DNA of 64,000 nt from Cytophagaceae bacterium (GTDB lineage: Bacteria; Bacteroidota; Bacteroidia; Cytophagales; Spirosomataceae): positions 248,001 to 312,000 of the forward strand of contig JAIXWQ010000009.1 of the NCBI GenBank assembly GCA_027491195.1, given 5' to 3'. Of this stretch, positions 46,701 to 54,596 are shown piece by piece. The position numbers and the translations under genes are program-made. A model generated the notes under the pieces. That model ran no database searches and was not told the origin of the DNA. It was given only the letters and a program-made list of their open reading frames with translations. Within the stretch, counting starts at the first letter, position 1. Every line of letters begins with the position of its first letter.

Positions 46701-47990
46701 GTTTATGGCAATATCAGATGCATTAATCGCGGATGACGCCATGATCATTACTGATATGCTACTTAAATCTGAGTTGGTTCGGCCAGTTTTAATAATCGAA
46801 GGGATTTTATTTACCCCATTATCTAACAAACAGTTTAATGGAGCCACTTGAAAAACATCCATCGTAAACGTTCCACTTGTAGCATAAGTAACGTCAATCG
46901 TCTGAAATGCGTAGACATTTTTACTAGCTTCCACATACATATTGGCTCCGGGTGATTGGCTTCCAGATTGCGAATATTTAGAGGAAGGTATTTGAACCCA
47001 TTCACCATTATTTAGGGTAGCGTATGGCGTCGACTTATCATTATTCACATAAACCTTCGTATCGTTCTCTGTGGCGATTATGATTGGAAACTCTGCAATA
47101 TCTGCACCATTTCCGCGGATAAATGCATATTGTTTTCCAATATTGGAGGTAGGTGTTATTTGAGTCATTGACATGTCTTGAGACCCAGTTGTCACAGACA
47201 AGCCCATGTGACCTTGGTTTACCGCAATTTTTTTATCCGAACTAATTGTAGCTCCTAGCCAGCCCCTATGGTTGGCCCTTGGTAAAACATTAGGGTCAGT
47301 TAATTGTGCCTCAAGTACAAATGTTTGGCCGGCATTAAGTGTAATCGTAATTAAATCATCTGTAATGCTGTTTACACCCGCTGTATTCCCATTTTTTGTA
47401 AAAGTACATTCTGGGTCATATCCGGAAATATTCACAAGAGTGTTGTCTTCGGTTGCCATGATCCCGATTACAGAATTCAAGTTACCATATTGCGTAGCGC
47501 CTGAAAAATAGGGATATAACGTACCACCCCATCTAAAATCGGTTCCAAGGCCTGCCTCACCAGCGGACACCAAGGAACTGGCCTGCCCCCCATTAGATGT
47601 TCTCCAGTTTACATAAAACTTTTTCCCACTTGGCGCCTCAAACTTAAGACCAGCTATATCCAATACTATTCCAGAATTTGCCGAAGTAATTAAAGTGGTG
47701 TTATTGTCGTTAGAATTCCCTCCAGTTGCTACTGCTGGAGTATAAATGGCTGGGCTTGAGTTCGAAATGGATAAAGTAGCAATTGCTGTCGTATTGGTTC
47801 CTTGATACACCTTTACTTCAAAAGCGTTTGCTTCTGGAGTAGACAAATAAATTGCTTGTCCATCAACAGTTTGAAAGCCATTTGATCTCTTCAGCGGTGG
47901 CAAATAATGCCTGCTACTCAATTGCGCTGAAGCGAGGTGTATGCCGACAAATTGAACTAAAATAAAGAATAGTAAGAGGCTTTTTTTCAC
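43791..47990 (-). CDS. Large modular adhesin: IgGFc-binding-like, DUF11, Ig-like repeats, LamG
   Basis: A 1399-residue exported protein starting at GTG 47990, with signal peptide to about residue 22. Residues about 60-500 resemble the IgGFc-binding N-terminal domain found in many Bacteroidota surface proteins (IGIMATEDNTLVNISGY, KIAVNQGHMG, NVYAFQTIDVTY). An Ig-like unit follows (NATPGFTTYKWYKDGV), then a DUF11 segment near 580-700, then at least three 80-90-residue Ig-like repeats each with SLPTGV..G.W.NN.ITISG-type cores, another KWYKD-type unit and a C-terminal LamG domain from about 1180. The end IFNSQKAAFGL matches the two LamG paralogues. It is likely a cell-surface adhesin. Confidence 0.82.
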   Translation of the reverse strand: MKKSLLLFFILVQFVGIHLASAQLSSRHYLPPLKRSNGFQTVDGQAIYLSTPEANAFEVKVYQGTNTTAIATLSISNSSPAIYTPAVATGGNSNDNNTTLITSANSGIVLDIAGLKFEAPSGKKFYVNWRTSNGGQASSLVSAGEAGLGTDFRWGGTLYPYFSGATQYGNLNSVIGIMATEDNTLVNISGYDPECTFTKNGNTAGVNSITDDLITITLNAGQTFVLEAQLTDPNVLPRANHRGWLGATISSDKKIAVNQGHMGLSVTTGSQDMSMTQITPTSNIGKQYAFIRGNGADIAEFPIIIATENDTKVYVNNDKSTPYATLNNGEWVQIPSSKYSQSGSQSPGANMYVEASKNVYAFQTIDVTYATSGTFTMDVFQVAPLNCLLDNGVNKIPSIIKTGRTNSDLSSISVMIMASSAINASDIAINYGTGSVNRIASDILTNARKPISGTNDWVTYNVNILANVAGDVSVYAPGPVAVAYLGLSGVSGVAGYFSGFGTIPTIDVQTTGNGCFPNTTLNATPGFTTYKWYKDGVLMPSVTSNSFTPSVAGDYYVEVYNGFCSYPSATKTVYDCNPEVVVKNTASKKYLLPGETTTFTITVKMLGGSAAQNMQISNVLPAHLTYTSSTVTTGTFAGSGSNYTWNVGTMTNGEEHILRVVATAQAVTSAYAETYTVNNTQTFGLGTEANVLTDDKTEDVIIYPSCSNTLAGTISGSASYCSTTNATTLTASNAFGNLQWQSSTDNTNFTDIGSATTTSLLINNLASTIYYRMKATVDACIAYSPSVAITVTQGPTGTLSSASGTNAQSLCQNTAITPITYSTSNATGATFSGLPTGVTGSYASNVVTISGTPNTTGNFSYTVTLAGSCDVTLTGSIIVSNTNNTISLTSAAATTNQSSCINAAITSITYATTGASNASFSGLPAGVTGTWSNNVITISGTPTASGTFTYTVNLVGGCGSVSATGTITVIQNVVTLSSAANTNAQSLCENATLTNITYTTQGATGASFAGLPTGVSGSWASNLITISGSPAASGTYTITLTGGCGTVNATGTISVIAGPTASMSVVGDGCVYKTELSAVSGLASYVWYKDNGVISGAITNSYSPSTAGDYKVTVSDGTCSNTSTATTISICGVTTEGRMSILSSSNTLLNKEGSINNRNGLDERGLILIKPLVTGTNPVTANLLLYLDATRTASYGGTGTTWADISGQLPSNNATLSGSPTFESGSFTFGANKYALTSELIPSLSSATFIAWVNPSINHSNSPGIIFSRGNKGRATGGATGIHFRNNNMVAYHWNDQNSSWNSNLLVPVDTWSMVAITISSTQAVAYLCNSNGISSATNVVSHGAPSGLNFFIANDPVYADITIRAYTGKIATSMVYSSTLTSDNISAIFNSQKAAFGL

Positions 47991-48010
47991 TTGAATTAAC
48001 TTTAGATTGA

Positions 48011-51000
48011 TTAATAAGCGTAATCAAATTGAATACGATCCCCAACTACGATGGTATAGCTGTTATTATTTGCTGCGGTATAGGATACAGTAGCTCCACT
48101 AACCGAATAGGCATTGTTATTGGTACGAACTCCATTGATAAACATCCAAACCTTTGCATTCAAAGGGGTATTTGTTAAGGTAAACGTCGCCGTAGCTACT
48201 GCATGAGATGAGGTTGCGGTAGTTTGCTCTGTCATAGGTCTTACCGCCGCCGAAATGGTAATTGCCCCAGCTGTATTTGTAATGGTGATGGCTGTGCCAG
48301 CCGTTAAGGTAGTTCGCGTAAATCCCGATCCATTTCCAATATCAATTTGACCATCCGCAGGTGTGCTTGTCAGACCCGTTCCTCCATTGGCCACACTTAA
48401 TGCTGTGGTTAAGCTTAATGAGCCAGCACTTAAAGATGTTCCCACTACTCCACTTCCGCTAATATTAAAATTAGAACTCGTTTGTTGCGTTGTTCCATTT
48501 GCAATATAATTTCCACTTCCTGCTGGAACATCTGCCGAAGTTAATAATCTAAAACTGGGAGCACCTGCTCCTGATGTCGGACCAGCAAATACAAAATTCT
48601 GTGAAGTAGATGATGCACCCGTTCCACCAAACGTTGTTGAAATAACGCCACTTAATGCAGCCGTTCCATCAAAGTTATTTCCATAAATACTTCTTGCGGT
48701 GGCGAGTGCCGTTGCAGTACTCGAATTTCCTGTTAAGGCCCCAGTAAATCCAGTTGAAGTTACCGATGTTAAACCTGCAATCGTTGTATTGATGCTTCCT
48801 AAACTCATACTTGTTGAGCCAAGGGTAATCGCACTATTTGCTAATTGCCCATTTACAATTCCAGCACTACTTGATAGATTACTTGTAGTTAATCCAGTTG
48901 CAGATATCGTATTACTTGCAATCGAAATTCCTGAACCTGCTATTAATGCGTCTTGCTTAGCATTGAATGTTGCATAGTCAGTATTGCTTAATAATCCTGC
49001 CGTTGTTCCAGCAACAGATGCTAGCGGTATCGTTAAAGTAATTGCTGGTGTAGTAGTTGCATTTGTCACAGTTGATGTAAATGTACTTCCACTCGCAGTC
49101 ACTGTGATTGGGTTTACATTCGTTACTGTTCCGCCCGTACCACTCGCAGTTAAAGTTCCATTCGTTAAACTTAATCCTGTACCAATTGTAACCTCTCCTG
49201 GTGCTGCTGCACTCGTGTTCGTGCTTCCCAATAATTTACCCGCAGTTACATTTTGCATTTTAGCATACGTCACCGCTGAGTTCGCAATCGTTGATGTAAA
49301 TGTTCCAGTGCCTGTTCCTGTTACATCACCTGTTAATGTTATGGTTTGATCGCCCGTATTAGTACCAGTAGTATTTGATAACACAACTGCTTTTATATCA
49401 GTAACATAATTTCTATCTGTACTTGGTGCAATGTCCGCAGTAGTTGCATCCGCACCTACTGTTACCAATCCATTTGCATCGTAAGTAATTTTTGTTTTAG
49501 TCGCTCCAGTAATTGCTGAGTTAGGTGCTACATAATCCGTACCTGCAATAGCTGCAGTTAACGCACTTGTTCCAGTTCCTTTTATAATTCCGGTTAAAGT
49601 TGTGGCTCCCGTTCCTCCGCTTGACACTGGAACTGTTCCCAGTGATATGGCATTGCTCGTAATACTTAACGGACTAGATGCCGATGTAATTCGATTGGTA
49701 TAAGCAGCATCCCAATTGGTTTGACTAGATGATAATGGTATGGCATATCCAGAAGTTAATGACAAGGCCAAAGTTCCAGAGCTAGTAATTGGGCTTCCGC
49801 TTACACTCAATCCCGTAGGTGTTGTCATGCTAACGGAGGTTACACCCGTTGCCGGCGCAGCAGCCCAACTAGGAATACCAGATGCTAATGTCAAGATATA
49901 TCCATCGGAACCTTTTGCCAATAAGCTAGTGGCACCTGATGCTGTTTGGTAAGGAATAGAGCCCGCAGCACCTCCTGCGATATTGTTTGCAGTGAAAGTA
50001 GATGCAGCTCCATATCCCTGACCGACATTCCAATAGTATGTCGAAGTCAAACCATCGTAATAAAAGTTCAGGATATCTTTTGCTCCAGCTGTAGCCGATA
50101 AGCTAATTGTACTTGTGGCTGAGCCCAATACTTTATGTGTACCTGATGGCAAGGTAAGCGTTCGCCCTCCAGTTCCATCTTGAGTGACAACTAAGGTCCC
50201 GTAGGAACCTGATGCAGGAGTTGTTGTAAAACTTAAAGTTCTATTTCCACCTAAAGTAACATTTGCATTTAATCCATTCGCTGGATTCCAAGAAATGGTA
50301 GCCGCATCTGTTAATGTTTGCGGAGTCGTCGCATAGATAGGAGCAGTTAGCGTTCCAGTAAATGTGGGGGAAGCAATCGGAGCCTTTAGGTCTATTGCCG
50401 CAATATTTGCGGTAATGTTGGCAGTATTTGCTGCTACACCATTAGTTAATACTAGTTCCGCTGCAGTTGCTCTAGTTGTTTCTGCAGTGATAGATGAAGC
50501 GTTTGCGGTAATGCTGGCAGTATTTGCTGCTACACCATTAGTTAATACTAGTTCCGCTGCAGTTGCTCTAGTTGTTTCTGCTGTGATAGATGAAGTGTTT
50601 GCGGTAATGCTGGCAGTATTTGCTGCTACGCTATTAGTTAATACTAGTTCCGCTGTAGTTGCTCTAGTTGTTTCTCCAGCAATAGATGAGGCATTTGTTG
50701 TAATGCTGGCAGTATTTGCTGCTACGCTATTAGTTAATACTAGTTCCGCTGTAGTTGCTCTAGTTGTTTCTCCAGCAATAGATGAGGCATTTGTTGTAAT
50801 GCTGGCAGTATTTGAATTGACATCGGAAGTAAGTGATACTAAATCAGTTGCGTTTGCTTTTAGGGCTAAACCAGGAACCGTAGGCGACGCTGCCGTCCCC
50901 CCTAAATCTCCAGCTAATTGAATCTTACCTTTTGTGCTTGCATCCGCATCTGCTATCGTTGCAGAAGCGATTCCCGCTGCTAGTTGTGCATCTACGTACG

Positions 51001-52168
51001 ATTTTACGGCCTTTACACTTGGATATTTAGAGTCAGATGCCCCGTCGGTACTTACATTAGTGCTTTTATTAGCTGAGTTTTCTTTCAAAGCTAATCCAGG
51101 TACGGTAGGCGCTGCCGCTGTTCCTGCTAGATCCCCAGCTAATTGAATCTTTCCTTTTGATGTAGCGTTTGCATCCGCAATAGTAGCGCCTGCAACCTGT
51201 GTATCCACATATGTTTTTACCGATTTTACGCTTGGATATTTTGTATCTGAAGCTCCATCGGTAGTCACATTAGTGCTTTTATTAGCTGAGTTTTCTTTCA
51301 AAGCTAAACCCGGAACCGCAGGTGCTGCCGCTGTTCCTGCTAGATCCCCAGCTAATTGAATCTTTCCTTTTGTAGAGGCGTCTGCATCTGCGATAGTAGC
51401 TGCCGCTACTTGAGTTAATACGTATGATTTGATAGATCCAGTATCTGCTTTTGCAGCAAGCGCGGCAGTCATATCCGTTGTATTTGCTTTCAATGCTAAT
51501 CCTGCATTTACATCCGCTGTATCTGCTTTCGATGCCAAGGCTGCATTTACATCCGATGTGTTTGCCTTGAGTGCCATTGCTGTCGTAACGTCTACATTAT
51601 TCGCCTTCAAATCCAAGGCGGCCTTCGTCTCCGTTGATACTGGTTTCGCTGCATCCGAGGTATTATTTACTTGATCTAGTCCTAAATTTAAACGCGCATC
51701 TGCTACTGTTGTTGCACCCGTTCCACCGCCAGAAATAGCTAGAATACCCCCTAATTTTCCAGCTGTTTCTGCGAATAAAGTGTATGGGCTATAAGTTAGT
51801 TTCTGTTCAGATACTTTCAAATAAGACCCTCCTTGGTTAAAGCTAACTTGAACCTGTAATGTCTTTTGGGAGCTATCCCAAACCAGGGAATTGAACGAAG
51901 CTGTGGACACAGATCCGATCATTAAGTTGACTAGACCGTAGGCATCAGTTCTTGTTTTTTGCACCTCTTCGAATTGCAAAGTGGAGCCATTGTAAATACT
52001 GAATTTCATCCACACATCGCCATTTACAAAGGGTTGTCCGGAGATGTCTTGACCGGGTACTTCGATGGCGTTGGGATCGAGGATGACGGCTTGATAGGAG
52101 AGACCCTTTTGGGAAAAACCTACGTAGGAGACTAATAGAAAAATGATAGAGAACAGATACTTTTTCAT
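48011..52168 (-). CDS. Tail-fibre-like repeat protein (1385 residues)
   Basis: An exported protein, signal MKKYLFSIIFLLVSYVGFS. An N-terminal domain (KGLSYQAVILDP... to about 140) typical of Bacteroidota surface proteins precedes repeats. GGGTGATTVADARLNLGLDQ is the phage tail-fibre stalk motif. Next come LALKANTTDV-type 15-16-residue units, a 71-residue repeat in three copies (ATIADADASTKGKIQLAGDL), a 32-residue repeat in four copies (LTNSVAANTASITTNASSI) and further GGTGATTLTG stretches. The C-terminus is a short beta domain (KVWMFINGVRTNNNAYSVSG). It is probably a long, possibly trimeric fibre. Composition is rich in A, T, S, N and lacks cysteine in the repeats. Domestication of phage-type repeats is inference. 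Confidence 0.8.
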   Translation of the reverse strand: MKKYLFSIIFLLVSYVGFSQKGLSYQAVILDPNAIEVPGQDISGQPFVNGDVWMKFSIYNGSTLQFEEVQKTRTDAYGLVNLMIGSVSTASFNSLVWDSSQKTLQVQVSFNQGGSYLKVSEQKLTYSPYTLFAETAGKLGGILAISGGGTGATTVADARLNLGLDQVNNTSDAAKPVSTETKAALDLKANNVDVTTAMALKANTSDVNAALASKADTADVNAGLALKANTTDMTAALAAKADTGSIKSYVLTQVAAATIADADASTKGKIQLAGDLAGTAAAPAVPGLALKENSANKSTNVTTDGASDTKYPSVKSVKTYVDTQVAGATIADANATSKGKIQLAGDLAGTAAAPTVPGLALKENSANKSTNVSTDGASDSKYPSVKAVKSYVDAQLAAGIASATIADADASTKGKIQLAGDLGGTAASPTVPGLALKANATDLVSLTSDVNSNTASITTNASSIAGETTRATTAELVLTNSVAANTASITTNASSIAGETTRATTAELVLTNSVAANTASITANTSSITAETTRATAAELVLTNGVAANTASITANASSITAETTRATAAELVLTNGVAANTANITANIAAIDLKAPIASPTFTGTLTAPIYATTPQTLTDAATISWNPANGLNANVTLGGNRTLSFTTTPASGSYGTLVVTQDGTGGRTLTLPSGTHKVLGSATSTISLSATAGAKDILNFYYDGLTSTYYWNVGQGYGAASTFTANNIAGGAAGSIPYQTASGATSLLAKGSDGYILTLASGIPSWAAAPATGVTSVSMTTPTGLSVSGSPITSSGTLALSLTSGYAIPLSSSQTNWDAAYTNRITSASSPLSITSNAISLGTVPVSSGGTGATTLTGIIKGTGTSALTAAIAGTDYVAPNSAITGATKTKITYDANGLVTVGADATTADIAPSTDRNYVTDIKAVVLSNTTGTNTGDQTITLTGDVTGTGTGTFTSTIANSAVTYAKMQNVTAGKLLGSTNTSAAAPGEVTIGTGLSLTNGTLTASGTGGTVTNVNPITVTASGSTFTSTVTNATTTPAITLTIPLASVAGTTAGLLSNTDYATFNAKQDALIAGSGISIASNTISATGLTTSNLSSSAGIVNGQLANSAITLGSTSMSLGSINTTIAGLTSVTSTGFTGALTGNSSTATALATARSIYGNNFDGTAALSGVISTTFGGTGASSTSQNFVFAGPTSGAGAPSFRLLTSADVPAGSGNYIANGTTQQTSSNFNISGSGVVGTSLSAGSLSLTTALSVANGGTGLTSTPADGQIDIGNGSGFTRTTLTAGTAITITNTAGAITISAAVRPMTEQTTATSSHAVATATFTLTNTPLNAKVWMFINGVRTNNNAYSVSGATVSYTAANNNSYTIVVGDRIQFDYAY
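50410..50820 (-). repeat. 96-bp tandem repeats inside the tail-fibre-like gene
   Basis: About four near-identical 96-base units encode the 32-residue LTNSVAANT... repeat. Neighbouring copies differ at only a few bases, so copy number could change by recombination or slippage. Boundaries are approximate. Confidence 0.75.
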
Positions 52169-52176
52169 AAAACAGA

Positions 52177-52767
52177 TTATTTAGAAAGGCTAAGGCCTAT
52201 GCTGAATGTGGATGGGATGAAGTTTAATGTCGAGCTACCGAAATTGTAGCTGTCTAAATGCTGGTATTTTGCAAATACACCTAGTTGCGGATTGATTTGC
52301 TTACTTAATTCAAAGCTGTAGCCATACATCGTGCGTAAAGAACTGAATTGACTGTCGCTTGATAAATCCACGTAGCGGTTTAATAGAAACTGATTTCCGT
52401 TAACCATAGTAGAAGCCGCCACCTGAAGTTTCGAAACAAGAGCAATTCCTTTGCCTAAAGAAAGTCGCGGACCAATTCCGGCGCCTAAACCAATAAAATC
52501 GGTGGCATAGGAGAACGGAATGTTTTGTACATCACCTACATTATTGAACTGATTATAGTTTACGGCATAATCAACAAGGAATGATTTCGAAAGCTTAGAC
52601 TCGCGTGACAGACTCAAATGCAAGCCAGATGCCGGACGCAAGAAGGACGGATTCGATCCTGAGGAATTTGTGAAGACGAAAGAAGTTATGTTCGAACCCA
52701 CCGAGAACTTATAGCTCTGAGCGAACGACGAAATACTAACAAGTAGAAGGAGTAAAATTCTTTTCAT
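52177..52767 (-). CDS. Outer-membrane beta-barrel protein
   Basis: A 196-residue protein with signal MKRILLLLLVSISSFAQS and alternating polar and hydrophobic strands, ending in a phenylalanine-rich strand (PSTFSIGLSLSK). The pattern GIGPRLSLGKGIALVSKLQ and the periodic turns suit an 8-strand OmpA-like or PorP/SprF-like barrel. It lies 8 bases upstream of the tail-fibre-like gene and may help its export or anchoring. Assignment to PorP/SprF proper is not certain as it is short for that family (about 300). Confidence 0.65.
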   Translation of the reverse strand: MKRILLLLLVSISSFAQSYKFSVGSNITSFVFTNSSGSNPSFLRPASGLHLSLSRESKLSKSFLVDYAVNYNQFNNVGDVQNIPFSYATDFIGLGAGIGPRLSLGKGIALVSKLQVAASTMVNGNQFLLNRYVDLSSDSQFSSLRTMYGYSFELSKQINPQLGVFAKYQHLDSYNFGSSTLNFIPSTFSIGLSLSK

Positions 52768-52770
52768 ATG

Positions 52771-53247
52771 TTAATCTTTAATGAGTTGTTTAGTGATTAC
52801 TTGGTTGTTAATAACAAGACGTAATATGTATTTTCCTGTACGCAGGCGATCAAATTCAAGGAGCTGAACTTCGCTTAAATTCGCAGCGATTTCTCCAGAC
52901 CAGACACGCAGTCCATCAATGGAATACAGTTCGACAGTCGAAACAGACGAACTAGCGCGAGATAGTTTCAAGCGAAAAGAAGAAACGAATGGATTAGGGA
53001 AGGTCTCTAAAGTAATAAGCGAGACCGGCTCTATAGAACGACCCATTGCACGAGACGACGGCTGCAGAAAACCCTGGCGCATCACGTATTTTCCAGCGGA
53101 ACTAGTTCCAGTAACCACAGACGACTGACCTATCGATTGCAAATAGGTTGAATTACCTATGCCGGAGGACAGGGTGGCGATTTTCACTGGTGATTGAGCG
53201 AGGCCCGCGTAGTAGAACATCAAAAGGAAAGCAATTCTGAGAAACAT
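52771..53247 (-). CDS. Short exported protein with T9SS type A sorting domain
   Basis: A 158-residue protein from ATG 53247 (an upstream TTG would extend it into the promoter). Signal peptide MFLRIAFLLMFYYAGLA. The last 80 residues are a type IX secretion C-terminal domain: FPNPFVSSFRLKLS, VELYSIDGLRVWSGE, and LRTGKYILRLVINNQVITKQLIKD. The N-terminal portion is short and lacks a catalytic domain. It is the first gene of the six-gene surface operon. A structural or capping role is inferred. Confidence 0.8.
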   Translation of the reverse strand: MFLRIAFLLMFYYAGLAQSPVKIATLSSGIGNSTYLQSIGQSSVVTGTSSAGKYVMRQGFLQPSSRAMGRSIEPVSLITLETFPNPFVSSFRLKLSRASSSVSTVELYSIDGLRVWSGEIAANLSEVQLLEFDRLRTGKYILRLVINNQVITKQLIKD

Positions 53248-53313
53248 TTTCTGTGTATTTGGACACAAAAATTATCCTTAGAAATCGCTCTTTACCCCAA
53301 AGTTCAGTTTTAG

Positions 53314-53382
53314 TTGTTCATAAAAATAGTTTTTGAACAACAGGCTAAAAGAGCCATAGTTCATTAATCACATTTTTGAACT
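53314..53382. promoter_or_regulatory. Paired dyads GTTCA-N13-TGAAC between the surface operon and its AraC-type regulators
   Basis: Two inverted repeats share the same geometry: TTGTTCA-N13-TGAACAA at 53314-53340 and AGTTCA-N13-TGAACT at 53358-53382. Centres are 43 bases apart, about four helical turns. A further half site AGTTCA lies at 53301-53306. The 146-base gap separates the leftward surface operon from the rightward regulator pair. Binding by the AraC-type proteins is inference. Confidence 0.6.
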
Positions 53383-53414
53383 AATATTATCCTGTCGTTC
53401 TAAGGCTCAATTTT

Positions 53415-54584
53415 ATGGTATATACTTCGCTTTTACTTGTGTTTATTGTTTCACTTTTGTTATTGCTTAACCATTGGCATCAAAACAAGGGAATTGCTTA
53501 TTTAGTCATCATCATTATTGGATTTGGCCTTAGACAAACGACATTACTTGTACTGAATACTTCCCGAGAGCCACTTTTATTAGCCTCCTTAATTGCTCAT
53601 ATAGATCCGCTTATTGCGCTGATTGGGCCTTCCTTGATCTATTATTTTAAGAGTGTGGTGAAAGGTAAAATCGTTTGGGATAAAGCGCTTTTCCTGTTGT
53701 CAATTCCTGCCCTTTTATGTGTTATTAATTTAATGCCCTATTTCGCAATCCCATTCGAAAATAAGGTAGCCTACTTTAGGCTTACGAGTGTGAATCGTCC
53801 TTCTTTGGCCTATTTATTTTTGCTAACGAATTATCAACAATCTTTAACAATGATTTTTAATTTGGGGTGCCTAACTTATGGACTTCGGTATTTAATTAAA
53901 GCTAAAGCGGGTAATGGGACCTATCTAAAAAAGAAGATAAGTGTTCTTATAAGCCGGATTTTAGCGATAATTCCAATTAATATTCTACCTAATTTATTGG
54001 TGGTTATTTTGTTGGCTTTGAAATCAAAACAGCTAGGGAAAATTGACTTCGCAAATCCATCGGTTTTAAATGATCAATTCTTGTTTTTCCTTACGCTGTT
54101 GCTTCCTCTTAGTTTATTTTTAATTCCCAGTTGGTTATACAACGAGAAGGATCCCTTGTCCTTTTTGGAAAACTTCATACGAACTTGGAAAAGTGTAGTG
54201 AATGAGAAGTCCAAATTCTCAGCGGAGGATTCCTTCGAAAAATCCAGTGATTTAGATCGCATCATTTCCTACATAGAAGCGGAGAAGCCTTACATTAAAA
54301 CGGCATTTTCATTACACGATATTTCGCAGGCATTGAACATCCCGCACAACCGCGTGGCGACCTGTTTTAGCAAGCAATTAAAGATGGCATTTCCGTCTTA
54401 CCGTAATAAATTACGAATTGAATATGCAACGGATTTGTTGCGATCGGGAACTCATTTAACCACCTCCATCGAAGGGATAGCCGAGATGTCCGGGTTTAAA
54501 AGTAAATCGATCTTTTATAAGATTTTTAAGGAAGAGCACGGCACGACGCCCACGGATTGGATTAAAGAGAATTTGGAAATTTAA
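53415..54584 (+). CDS. Membrane-anchored AraC-type regulator, copy 1
   Basis: A 389-residue protein with about seven N-terminal hydrophobic helices (residues about 2-240) and an AraC-type double helix-turn-helix at the C-terminus (FSLHDISQALNIPHNRVATCFSKQL, then SIEGIAEMSGFKSKSIFYKIFKEEHGTTPTDW). Such proteins may sense at the membrane and bind DNA near it. The next gene is a close paralogue. It is divergent from the surface operon, with two dyads in between. The ligand is unknown. Confidence 0.88.
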   Translation: MVYTSLLLVFIVSLLLLLNHWHQNKGIAYLVIIIIGFGLRQTTLLVLNTSREPLLLASLIAHIDPLIALIGPSLIYYFKSVVKGKIVWDKALFLLSIPALLCVINLMPYFAIPFENKVAYFRLTSVNRPSLAYLFLLTNYQQSLTMIFNLGCLTYGLRYLIKAKAGNGTYLKKKISVLISRILAIIPINILPNLLVVILLALKSKQLGKIDFANPSVLNDQFLFFLTLLLPLSLFLIPSWLYNEKDPLSFLENFIRTWKSVVNEKSKFSAEDSFEKSSDLDRIISYIEAEKPYIKTAFSLHDISQALNIPHNRVATCFSKQLKMAFPSYRNKLRIEYATDLLRSGTHLTTSIEGIAEMSGFKSKSIFYKIFKEEHGTTPTDWIKENLEI

Positions 54585-54596
54585 AGGTTAAAAAAT

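Noticed and set aside
48699-51674. Long antisense open frames on the plus strand opposite the tail-fibre-like gene
   Set aside because: They are alanine- and valine-rich mirror frames created by the repetitive A/T/S-rich gene on the minus strand. None has a domain or promoter.
48011-52168. Prophage tail-fibre gene
   Set aside because: It has a secretion signal and lies in an operon with surface proteins. No capsid, tail or integrase genes are present.
53247-53268. TTG start for the T9SS-sorted protein
   Set aside because: It would put seven extra residues before a clean signal peptide and lies in a -7-like region.
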